Source of the DNA: Bacteroidota bacterium
GTDB taxonomy: Bacteria > Bacteroidota > Bacteroidia > Cytophagales > Cytophagaceae
Direction: 5' to 3'
Length of the DNA stretch: 64,000 bases
Assembly: GCA_023428135.1 (NCBI GenBank)
Contig: JAEYZG010000016.1
Span: 186,001 to 250,000, forward strand
A model generated the notes under the pieces. That model saw nothing but the letters and a program-made list of their open reading frames with translations, made no database searches and was not told where the DNA came from. This document shows positions 8,236 to 15,380 of this stretch, one piece after another (the stretch's first letter is position 1; each line of letters opens with the position of its first letter). A program made the position numbers and the translations under genes.

Positions 8236-8940
8236 ATGAAGACGAAAATTCTATTCGTGGTAACAAGCCATGACAAAAAAGGAAATACAGGCAAACCTAC
8301 CGGGTTCTACCTAAGTGAAGTAGCACACCCTTGGGAAATATTGCATAATGCCGGTTATGAAATTGATTTTGTAAGTCCCAAAGGAGGAAAGCCTCCTGTA
8401 GATGGCTTTGATCTGGAAGATCCTATTAATAAGAAATTCTGGGAAAATACAGAGTACAAGAATAAGCTGGAACATACCATGAAGCCTTCGGAGGTGGATC
8501 CGGGGAAATACATTGCGATATTCTACGCCGGAGGGCATGGGACTATGTGGGACTTTGCTGATAATACTGAGCTGGCAAAAATTGCAGCAAATATTTATGA
8601 ACGCAACGGAGTGGTAAGCGCTGTTTGTCATGGACCTGCCGGACTTGTTAATGTTAAGCTAAGCAATGGGAAATATCTTGTAGAAGGAAAGAAGATAAAT
8701 GCATTTACCAATGAAGAGGAAAATGCAGTAGGGTTAAGTGAAACAGTTCCGTTTTTGCTTGAACAAAAGTTAATAGAAAGGGGAGCAAAGTTTGAAAAGT
8801 CAGGTCTTTGGCAGGTACATGTAGTGACGGATCAAAGGGTAGTAACAGGTCAGAATCCTACGTCAGCAACGGAAGTAGGAAAAGCAATTTTACAAGAAAT
8901 ACAAAAGTTAAAAGTATTGCAGGAAACAGAAAGTAAGTAA
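8236..8940 (+). CDS. DJ-1/PfpI family protein, Hsp31-like class I glutamine-amidotransferase fold
   Basis: Cytoplasmic protein of 234 residues. The nucleophile elbow is AVCHGPAGL, with Cys131-His132, and the conserved acidic Glu28 sits in YLSEVAHP. The oxyanion region YAGGHGTMWD is typical of the Hsp31/glyoxalase III branch. Members of that branch act as cofactor-independent glyoxalases, holdases or deglycases; which applies here is not visible. A CRP-like palindrome lies upstream. A bidirectional hairpin separates it from the convergent gene at 8998. Confidence 0.9.
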   Translation: MKTKILFVVTSHDKKGNTGKPTGFYLSEVAHPWEILHNAGYEIDFVSPKGGKPPVDGFDLEDPINKKFWENTEYKNKLEHTMKPSEVDPGKYIAIFYAGGHGTMWDFADNTELAKIAANIYERNGVVSAVCHGPAGLVNVKLSNGKYLVEGKKINAFTNEEENAVGLSETVPFLLEQKLIERGAKFEKSGLWQVHVVTDQRVVTGQNPTSATEVGKAILQEIQKLKVLQETESK

Positions 8941-8947
8941 ACTTCAA

Positions 8948-8991
8948 AAATCATGTGGCGGATCTGAGTATTCAAGGCTGCCACATGATTT
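8948..8991. terminator. Bidirectional hairpin between convergent genes
   Basis: Perfect 12-bp arms aaatcatgtggc (8948-8959) and gccacatgattt (8980-8991) enclose a 20-base loop. The hairpin sits exactly between the PfpI stop (8940) and the convergent gene's stop (8998). The T-rich 3' side supports a terminator role. Confidence 0.6.
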
Positions 8992-8997
8992 CAATAA

Positions 8998-9327
8998 TTA
9001 TTTGGTAGAAAGATATTTTTCGAATTGTTGAGGAGTTACAATTGCCTTTAATTGCTCTTCCCATTCATCAAATACTTGTTTATTTGCTGCCTGGATTCTT
9101 ACTTTATCCGATCCGTATTTTTTATGATTCGCTGTTATTTTATTTACCCTGTCTACTGTAATGGTTTTTAATTTTGTAGCTTGCTCATCGGTAAGGGTAA
9201 TTTCAGTTTTCAGTTTTGTTACTGTTTCGTCAGCCTTTTGCTCGGGTGTCAACATCTGTTTTTGAGCCTGTTGACCATAAGAATATCCTGAAATAAGAAG
9301 AAATAGAGCCAAAATGATTTTTTTCAT
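8998..9327 (-). CDS. Small secreted Spy/LTXXQ-like helical protein
   Basis: 109 residues with signal peptide MKKIILALFLLISGYSYGQ. The mature chain is helical and charged, with LTPEQKADETVTKLKTEITL followed by LTDEQATKLKTI. This repeated L-T-x-E/D-Q pattern is typical of the CpxP/Spy (LTXXQ) group and of short Bacteroidota periplasmic proteins of that look. Related proteins bind unfolded polypeptides or metals in the periplasm; here the role is only suggested. It is transcribed alone. Confidence 0.7.
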   Translation of the reverse strand: MKKIILALFLLISGYSYGQQAQKQMLTPEQKADETVTKLKTEITLTDEQATKLKTITVDRVNKITANHKKYGSDKVRIQAANKQVFDEWEEQLKAIVTPQQFEKYLSTK

Positions 9328-9602
9328 TGATGTATCAATTTAAAGGTGAATTTTTCATAAAACACTCTACGAATCCGGACATGTTTTAGTTAAATGAAAG
9401 CTTCGCCTGTATAAAATTGAATTTTTATTAAAATATTCTCTGCTTTTCTGTAAAATTCAGGTTAAGTTTGCATAATTTCGGAGATTTTGCGTTTATGTTA
9501 TAATTTCTATAATTAGTATCATTATAGTAAGGGAAAACTGCATTTCTTCTTTCTTTAATTGTAAAATTCTATTTATTTTCCGTCTTAAAATTTTGTGAAG
9601 GT

Positions 9603-10184
9603 ATGAAAAAGTATGTGTTATACGCATTGATGATTGTTTTAACCCATTCTGTGTCAGGGCAAACTCTTGATCAAAGATGGGATAAAGTAATCCAAGGAGC
9701 TGAAAATTATCAGAATTATAAAGTCATTAAAAAAACAGAGTTAAATGATTTATGGAAGATAATCTCTGATTCTCTTGCCAAATCAAAATCTGACCTAGCC
9801 AGTGAAAAGGCATTGGTTTTGAATCAGGGCAACGAAATTTCTGAACTTCAAAAGGAGACCGCAGAACTAAAAAACAACCTCGATACTGCAATTGTTGCTA
9901 AAGACGGAATTTCATTTTTGGGAATGACAATCAATAAGTATTCTTATGCAACCGTACTTTGGTGTCTGATTGCCATAGTTTGTGGAGGTTGTGCATTTTT
10001 ATATTTTCAGTTTCATAATTCGAATAAGGTCACAGTTCAGAAGATAAATGATTATGAGGAGTTGTTTGGCAATTTTGAAGAGTATAAAAAGAATTCAATC
10101 GAAAAAGAAAGAAAGTTAAAGAGGGATCTTCAGACATATATGAATACCATAGAAGATATGAAGAAAACGCGTACTTCAAGGTAA
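9603..10184 (+). CDS. Secreted or membrane protein with coiled coil and one central helix, function unknown
   Basis: 193 residues. Signal peptide (about 1-20, ending SVSGQ), then a conserved-looking segment with LDQRWDKV and YKVIKKTELNDLW, then a coiled coil (about 58-100). A membrane helix follows (about 117-136), and a charged coiled coil forms the C-terminus (140-193). Proteins of this design in Bacteroidota have, as I recall, sometimes been labelled tRNA (guanine-N1)-methyltransferase; nothing here looks like a methyltransferase. The topology suggests a periplasmic coiled coil tethered to a cytoplasmic one. A strong terminator follows. Confidence 0.75.
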   Translation: MKKYVLYALMIVLTHSVSGQTLDQRWDKVIQGAENYQNYKVIKKTELNDLWKIISDSLAKSKSDLASEKALVLNQGNEISELQKETAELKNNLDTAIVAKDGISFLGMTINKYSYATVLWCLIAIVCGGCAFLYFQFHNSNKVTVQKINDYEELFGNFEEYKKNSIEKERKLKRDLQTYMNTIEDMKKTRTSR

Positions 10185-10204
10185 CAAAGGAACTAAAATA
10201 CAAG

Positions 10205-10251
10205 AAAAAGAAGCGGTAATATCTGATCAAGATATTACCGCTTCTTTTTTT
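10205..10251 (+). terminator. Rho-independent terminator
   Basis: Arms aagcggtaatatc (10211-10223) and gatattaccgctt (10231-10243) enclose a 7-base loop. A run of seven T follows on the plus strand, and A-rich sequence precedes it, so it could work in both directions. It terminates the gene ending at 10184. Confidence 0.85.
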
Positions 10252-10379
10252 GAAAGGACTTAGCTCATATAGAAAAAAACTTCAAGGAAATCTATCATGA
10301 GGGTAAGGCTGATGGAACTATATTATATTTAGGCCTCACGTATTAGATTTTTATTCCCAGAGTTTTTAATATTGGAATT

Positions 10380-10880
10380 ATGGATGACAAATTTGCAAAG
10401 ATTGAAAGGACAGTTAACATACCAAATTTAATATTTCACAAGCTTGATAAAAGCGACCAAATTCCTTATGATCTTTTATTACTTGCAGATCCTTCAAAAG
10501 ACCTGGTTGATGAATATGTCAAGCAGTCAGAAGTGTTTATTGCAATTGAAAATGAAGAAACCCTTGGTGTTATAGTATTATTTCCCTTGACCACTAAAGC
10601 CGTTGAAATTAAAAACCTTGCAGTAAAACCAGAATTTCAGGGAAAAGGGATTGGCAGTTATTTAATAGAAAATGCGCTTAAAGTTGCAGCGCTTAATAAG
10701 AAAGAAAGTATTTGTATAGGGACGGCAAATTCAAGTGTTGACCAGCTTTATTTGTATCAGATACATGGTTTTGAAATCACAGAAATTAAGAAAGATTTTT
10801 TTGTAAACAACTACCCGAAACCTATTTATGAAAATGGGATTCAGGCTAAACATATGTTGGTTTTGACAAGGCAACTATAA
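10380..10880 (+). CDS. GNAT-family N-acetyltransferase
   Basis: 166 residues with a single GNAT fold. The acetyl-CoA loop is visible as LAVKPEFQGKGIGSYLI (about 81-97), matching the R/Q-x-x-G-x-G/A pattern. The following helix and the LYLYQIHGFEI strand match motif B. Substrate unknown. It stands between a terminator and a Crp/Fnr-like gene 77 bases downstream. Confidence 0.88.
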   Translation: MDDKFAKIERTVNIPNLIFHKLDKSDQIPYDLLLLADPSKDLVDEYVKQSEVFIAIENEETLGVIVLFPLTTKAVEIKNLAVKPEFQGKGIGSYLIENALKVAALNKKESICIGTANSSVDQLYLYQIHGFEITEIKKDFFVNNYPKPIYENGIQAKHMLVLTRQL

Positions 10881-10957
10881 CTGGAGGAGGGAAAAAATTA
10901 AAAATAGAATTCATATCATTACAAAATCAATACATACCAATAGAGAACTTTTATTCC

Positions 10958-11524
10958 ATGGACCTTATTAGAAATCTGTTTGAGAGAACTGTAACATTGA
11001 GCGACAAGGATTGGAATATATTTTCCTCAAAGCTTTCAAGACAGGAATTCGCTCCGAAAGCCGTATTGTTAGAGATGGGGCAGACGGAAAATTATTTGTC
11101 TTATATAGAAAAGGGAATAGTTAGGTTTTATATACCAAAGGAAGATAATGACCTGACCTTCTCATTTTCCTTTCTCAATGGATTTGTGAGTGCTTACGAT
11201 TCCTTCTTGTCCCGTAAATCTTCCGACTATAGGGTGGAAACTATCACTAATACAATCCTCTGGCGCCTGACCTACCAGGATCTTCAGACGATATATTCAG
11301 AGACGGAAGCCGGAAATAAAATCGGAAGGTTTGCCAGTGAAGATTTATTTCAGAAAAAGGCCAAGAGAGAGCTTTCATTTTTAAACGAATCTCCTGAAGA
11401 AAGGTATCTGAAGTTGTTTACCGAGCAGCCTCATTTGATTCAGCAAATCCCGTTAAAGTACATTGCCTCTTATATTGGTATCACTCCGCAGGCACTCAGC
11501 AGGATCAGAAAACGCATTTCTTAA
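10958..11524 (+). CDS. Crp/Fnr-family transcriptional regulator, paralogue A
   Basis: 188 residues: a cyclic-nucleotide-binding-like barrel (about 10-125) and a C-terminal helix-turn-helix. The recognition helix reads ITPQALSRIRKRI. The phosphate-binding cassette of true cAMP receptors (Gly-Glu with a later Arg) is not present, so the ligand may differ or be absent. No Fe-S cysteines are visible. The DoxX-like membrane protein follows 56 bases downstream and is a likely partner or target. This is one of four paralogues in 26 kb. Confidence 0.88.
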   Translation: MDLIRNLFERTVTLSDKDWNIFSSKLSRQEFAPKAVLLEMGQTENYLSYIEKGIVRFYIPKEDNDLTFSFSFLNGFVSAYDSFLSRKSSDYRVETITNTILWRLTYQDLQTIYSETEAGNKIGRFASEDLFQKKAKRELSFLNESPEERYLKLFTEQPHLIQQIPLKYIASYIGITPQALSRIRKRIS

Positions 11525-11580
11525 CCCAGGTTCATTGTGCTGAAAACAAAATCTTTTGACCTTTATCAAAAAAAGATTCT

Positions 11581-12033
11581 ATGAAACCCCTGATTGTATT
11601 ACTAACTTTCTTTGTAATATCCATTGCCGCTATAAAATTGATCAACGGAGTTACGAATATTCCGCTGGCGGGAAGAATAGCTATGGCTGCCATGCTGATC
11701 TTTACTGCCGTGGGCCACTTCGCATTTACCAAAGGAATGTCTATGATGCTTCCGGACTTTGTGCCATTTAAAACCGAGACTATATACTTAACCGGATTGA
11801 TTGAAATAGCTGCAGCAATAGGTTTATTAACACTCGGTTTAAAGCATATTACCGGATGGTTGCTGATCGTATTTTTTCTTTTATTGCTCCCTGCCAATAT
11901 TTATGCAGCTTTTAAACATGTCGATTATCAGAAAGGAACATTGGATGGGCCGGGATTGACTTATTTATGGTTCAGAGTACCGCTTCAGTTATTATTCATA
12001 GTGTGGACTTATCTCAGCGCTATCCGTTTCTGA
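11581..12033 (+). CDS. DoxX-like membrane protein
   Basis: 150 residues with four hydrophobic helices and a DoxX-type layout: an N-terminal helix, AMAAMLIFTAVGHFAFTKGM, then ETIYLTGLIEIAAAIGLLTL, a third helix, and a C-terminal LWFRVPLQLLFIVW. DoxX-like proteins are inner-membrane quinone-associated or redox proteins of poorly defined role. The gene lies between two Crp/Fnr-like regulators on the same strand, which suggests stress-linked control. Confidence 0.82.
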   Translation: MKPLIVLLTFFVISIAAIKLINGVTNIPLAGRIAMAAMLIFTAVGHFAFTKGMSMMLPDFVPFKTETIYLTGLIEIAAAIGLLTLGLKHITGWLLIVFFLLLLPANIYAAFKHVDYQKGTLDGPGLTYLWFRVPLQLLFIVWTYLSAIRF

Positions 12034-12109
12034 TCTGATATACTGAATTCTCTAAACGTTGCTATAATAGAAGATTTACTATCTTAGACATGTTTAGAAT
12101 GTAGTTGAA

Positions 12110-12685
12110 ATGGATAGTTTGAAAAATTCAATAAGTAGTTTTCTTCAATTAGATGCAGAAGAATGGGAAGCCTTTAAGGACACGCTGGTAGTTGAATGTT
12201 ATAAAGAGAATTCGATTTTAGTAACGGAAGGGGCTATAGCTTCCAAGATATACTTTGTCCAGCAAGGGATATTAAGAACTTATTTTTTGAAAGAAGGAAA
12301 AGAGATCAGTACTTACTTTGCCTGTGATAATCAGTTTATAACTGCTTATTCAAGCTTTATCACTCAAAAACCTTCCTTTGAATATCTCCAGGTGCTAGAA
12401 GACTGTACACTGTATTCTATGACTACGAACAAACTGGAAAAGCTCTCTCAGGAATTTCCTAAAATTGAAAGACTTTTCAGGATTTATGCAGAACAATCCT
12501 ATTTGTGCATATTAGAAAGGACAATTCTGATGCAATCAAAAACAGCCAAAGAACGTTACCTTGATTTTATTGAGAAATATGATAAAAAGATCGTTTACAG
12601 TGTCCCTCAAAATCAGATTGCAGGTTATCTGGGTATAGAGCCGGAATCCTTAAGCAGAATAAGGAAGAAACTATCGCTTTCTTAA
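12110..12685 (+). CDS. Crp/Fnr-family transcriptional regulator, paralogue B
   Basis: 191 residues with the same architecture as the gene at 10958: a cNMP-binding-like domain (about 10-125) and a helix-turn-helix at the end (QIAGYLGIEPESLSRIRKKL). No cAMP-type phosphate cassette and no Fe-S cysteine cluster is seen. It lies 54 bases upstream of the broken MBL-fold gene, which may have been its partner. Confidence 0.88.
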   Translation: MDSLKNSISSFLQLDAEEWEAFKDTLVVECYKENSILVTEGAIASKIYFVQQGILRTYFLKEGKEISTYFACDNQFITAYSSFITQKPSFEYLQVLEDCTLYSMTTNKLEKLSQEFPKIERLFRIYAEQSYLCILERTILMQSKTAKERYLDFIEKYDKKIVYSVPQNQIAGYLGIEPESLSRIRKKLSLS

Positions 12686-12739
12686 CAAATGTCAATGGAG
12701 GTTGTATTGACCTTTATTTTTTTTGAATAAAAAAGACAA

Positions 12740-13690
12740 ATGAGAAGAACTAATTATTTAAGCGGTGTATTGCTCTGTTTCGTAGTTTTATTTTTAATGG
12801 CAAACTGTAATGGTAAAATTAATGTATCAAACTTTCCGCAAATTTCCAGGGCTCAAAAGGGATTAAAGGAGGGGAAAAACTTAGTTACGTTTTCTGTGTT
12901 TAGAACAGGCAGAGCCAGGACCCAGGAAGCATTTGTGTATTCCGGTGGAAGTCTCTTCAGGAAGTGCGATCTCTCGCATATTGCAATTTGGGTAAAACAT
13001 CCTGATGGAGATTTTTTATTTGATACTGGTCTTGGAGACAGCATCGATGTTCAGTTTGAAGAAATGTCATTGATACATAAGTAATTGTTTAAATATCAGA
13101 AAGAAGTCTCTGTCAAAAATCAGCTTATTAGGGAAGGAATTGATCCTGCAGTGATAAACACCATTATTCTGTCTCATCTTCATTGGGATCATTGTAGTGG
13201 TATTAAAGATTTTCCCGCGGCAAACATATATACAACTGAAGAAGAATTAACCTTCGCAAAAACTAAAGATGCTCATGCTCCTGCATTTTTAAAATCACAA
13301 TATGCAGGAGAAGGAGTGACCTGGAAGTATCTGAAGTTTACTAATTCAAGTTATGAGTGTTTTGGCCAGTCCTGTGATTATTTTGGTGATGGAAGCGTCA
13401 TCTTTGTAAAACTAGGTGGACATACCAAAGGTTCTGTGGGAATGTTTATTAATCAGCCCGGAAAGAGGTATTTCTTTACCGGGGATATTACATGGAATAT
13501 TGAAGGTTTTAAAAAGCCCGGTCGTAAACATTTTATTCCATTATCATTGGTTGATGCTGAAAAGGACCAACTGGATAGTATGATTGTAAATATTCATCAA
13601 TTGATGAAAGCAGATACATCTCTTATCGTAATTCCTGCCCACGATTATTTAGCTCAGAAGTTATTAAAGCATTTTCCTGATTTTCAGTAA
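12740..13690 (+). pseudogene. MBL-fold metallo-hydrolase split by one in-frame stop
   Basis: One continuous frame from the ATG at 12740 to TAA at 13690 encodes a secreted or lipoprotein metallo-beta-lactamase-fold protein. It is cut by a single TAA at 13082-13084, after 114 codons. The first part carries the signal sequence (hydrophobic stretch ending MANC) and the first strands, with HIAIWVKHPDGDFLFDTGLG. The second part holds the zinc motif HLHWDH, the GGHTKGSVG His and the FTGDITWN Asp. Neither part alone contains a complete fold. There is no frameshift, so one base change (for example CAA to TAA) explains the break. Restart from a TTG at 13085 or readthrough cannot be excluded. Confidence 0.82.
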
Positions 13691-13733
13691 TAAAACTCGA
13701 GATAAAATATTTTCAAAATTAATGTATTTTTAT

Positions 13734-13763
13734 TTTGAGTAACCGATAAGTTACATATATTTG
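13734..13763 (+). promoter_or_regulatory. Bacteroidota-type promoter of the SRPBCC/ArsR operon
   Basis: A -33 TTTG (13734-13737) is separated by 18 bases from a perfect TATATTTG -7 element (13756-13763, consensus TAnnTTTG). The predicted start, near 13767-13769, leaves a leader of under 20 bases before the ATG at 13786. This is the best promoter match I found in the window. Confidence 0.6.
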
Positions 13764-13780
13764 TGTAACTTATCGGTTAC
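13739..13780. promoter_or_regulatory. Double dyad operator for the ArsR-type repressor
   Basis: Two 16-base boxes, gtaaccgataagttac (13739-13754) and gtaacttatcggttac (13765-13780), are perfect reverse complements separated by 10 bases. Each box is itself a GTAAC-N6-GTTAC dyad. The first fills the gap between -33 and -7; the second covers the transcription start. A dimeric ArsR repressor bound here would block RNA polymerase, so autoregulation is inferred. Confidence 0.65.
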
Positions 13781-13785
13781 ATATT

Positions 13786-14214
13786 ATGCAGAGGGATATC
13801 AGACATCAGTGGTTTTTTAATCATTCACCTGAAACAGTATGGAAATACCTTACAGATCCGGATCTAATTGCTCAATGGTTAATGGAGAACGACTTTAAAC
13901 CAGTAGTTGGTCATAAGTTTCAGTTTATTACCAAACCTAAAGTAAAAGTCAAATTTGATGGTGTTGTATATTGTGAAGTATTGGAAGTGAAACCCTATAC
14001 AAAACTTTCTTATTCCTGGAAAGGAGGTTCCAAAGGCCAAATTACCCTGGACTCTATCGTGATCTGGACTTTAACTGCAAGAGATGGCGGTACCGACCTG
14101 GTTCTTGAGCATAAAGGTTTTAAAGGAATGAAAAATTATCTGGCTTATTTCTTTATGAATATTGGCTGGAAAGCAAAAGTGATGAAAAGATTTTCATTAT
14201 TAATTGGATCGTGA
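13786..14214 (+). CDS. SRPBCC / AHSA1-domain protein
   Basis: 142 residues forming one START-like SRPBCC domain. The family's opening pattern is visible as FFNHSPETVWKYLTDPDLIAQWL, and the closing GWKAKVMKRF helix is also seen. It probably binds a hydrophobic small molecule; ligand unknown. It is translated just upstream of an ArsR-type repressor (four-base gap), a frequent pairing in bacteria. The promoter carries paired GTAAC-N6-GTTAC dyads. Confidence 0.85.
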   Translation: MQRDIRHQWFFNHSPETVWKYLTDPDLIAQWLMENDFKPVVGHKFQFITKPKVKVKFDGVVYCEVLEVKPYTKLSYSWKGGSKGQITLDSIVIWTLTARDGGTDLVLEHKGFKGMKNYLAYFFMNIGWKAKVMKRFSLLIGS

Positions 14215-14218
14215 AGAA

Positions 14219-14551
14219 ATGAAAACACAACAAGAATCATTAGACCCTTTCTATGCTTTGGCTGATCCGAGCAGGAGATATATATTGCAACTGCTTTCAA
14301 AAGATAGCTTATCTATTAATGCTCTTGCCGAAAACTTTGAAATGAGCAGGCCTGCTGTTTCAAAACATATTAAAATATTAAACTCAGCCGGGTTTATATC
14401 TATCGAAGACATAGGTAGAGAAAGATATTGCGTACTGAATCAGGAAGGATTTGCGGAAGTGCAGGAGTGGATTGACTTCTTTGATGCTTTCTGGAAAAAG
14501 AAATTGAGAAAGCTCGAAAAGCTTTTAAATGAAAAAGCAAAAAAGAAATGA
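14219..14551 (+). CDS. ArsR/SmtB-type winged-helix repressor
   Basis: 110 residues from the ATG at 14219; a TTG at 14204 would overlap the SRPBCC gene and add five residues. The winged helix shows ALADPSRRYILQLL, then INALAENFEMSRPAVSKHIK (recognition helix MSRPAVSKHI) and a wing EDIGRERYCVL. No cysteine metal site is seen, so it belongs to the non-metal ArsR branch that pairs with AHSA1 proteins. It likely represses its own operon through the double dyad at 13739-13780. Confidence 0.88.
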   Translation: MKTQQESLDPFYALADPSRRYILQLLSKDSLSINALAENFEMSRPAVSKHIKILNSAGFISIEDIGRERYCVLNQEGFAEVQEWIDFFDAFWKKKLRKLEKLLNEKAKKK

Positions 14552-14607
14552 AGAAGAAAAAATCAGCTGATTCATTCAAAATGTCTAAACTTATTTAAGC
14601 TACTTCG

Positions 14608-14961
14608 ATGCAACCTGAATTATCTTTACTTGTTCTGAAAACCAGACAGCTTCAAGACTTGATAAATTTTTATTCTATTTTGGGACTTTCTTTTCAGGAA
14701 GAAAAACATGGAAATGGTCCTGTCCACTTTTCATGCTCAAATGGACGGTTTGTGCTCGAAATTTATCCTTTGCCTAAGTCGGTAGAAACTGCTGACAACA
14801 CTACAAGACTTGGATTTAATGTCAATGATCTTGATAAGATCATAAAGAATTTAAGAAACAATAATTATCAAATTATATCTGAACCTGCAAATGGTGAATG
14901 GGGATATTCTGCTGTTGTGAAAGACCCTGATGGAAGATCAGTTGAATTGAAAGAAAAATGA
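14608..14961 (+). CDS. VOC-family protein (glyoxalase/bleomycin-resistance fold)
   Basis: 117 residues with two beta-alpha-beta-beta-beta units. The first begins LSLLVLKTRQLQDLINFYSI; the second ends WGYSAVVKDPDGRSVELKEK, the usual C-terminal metal-edge strand with Glu113. The metal ligand set appears incomplete, so it may be a binding or resistance protein instead of a glyoxalase. It follows arsR by 56 bases and overlaps the next gene by four bases (ATGA). Confidence 0.82.
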   Translation: MQPELSLLVLKTRQLQDLINFYSILGLSFQEEKHGNGPVHFSCSNGRFVLEIYPLPKSVETADNTTRLGFNVNDLDKIIKNLRNNNYQIISEPANGEWGYSAVVKDPDGRSVELKEK

Positions 14962-15218
14962 TTTTTGAGATATTATTTATTGAAAACTCAGATAGAAAAT
15001 CAGGTTTTGTTTTGGCAAGATCAATGAATGATAACATCGACTTTTCTTTAACAGATCAATCAACATTAGGTGGTGTTCCTATTAAGCCTTTTATTTCGCA
15101 ACCAAGAACCACAGATAAAAATGGCAATCCCACTTTTGATGTATTTGCATTTCATGTAAAAAATAAATCAGATCTGGCTTTGCTACAAGTTGGGATGTTG
15201 GCAGAACTTATTCCATGA
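14958..15218 (+). CDS. Hypothetical protein coupled to the VOC gene
   Basis: 86 residues, no signal peptide or membrane helix. The N-terminus reads FEILFIENSDRKSGFVLARSM and the C-terminus reads FDVFAFHVKNKSDLALLQVG, which suggests a small beta-rich barrel. It overlaps the VOC gene by four bases, so the two should be cotranslated. I do not recognise a family. Confidence 0.6.
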   Translation: MIFEILFIENSDRKSGFVLARSMNDNIDFSLTDQSTLGGVPIKPFISQPRTTDKNGNPTFDVFAFHVKNKSDLALLQVGMLAELIP

Positions 15219-15380
15219 CTTGAACAAGTTGTAAATCCGAATTGTGATTATAATTGACTGTTGATTACAATGTTGTGGTGATTTTTGTTCTGCTTTAAAT
15301 ATTCCTTTCTTCCCTTTTTGCTCACCCGATTAAAATACTTATATTTAAAAGTTTAGCATAAAAATAATTGCCCATTCAGT

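Noticed and set aside
9603..10184. Annotation as tRNA (guanine-N1)-methyltransferase
   Set aside because: The chain is signal peptide, coiled coil and membrane helix, with no SAM-binding or knot-fold motif.
11532..11897. 121-codon minus-strand frame opposite the DoxX-like gene
   Set aside because: It is the shadow of a clear membrane-protein gene on the plus strand and has no independent support.
14548..14598. 17-codon frame after arsR (MKKKKSADSF...)
   Set aside because: Too short and lysine-rich, lies in the gap before the VOC gene, and overlaps the end of arsR; no evidence of translation.
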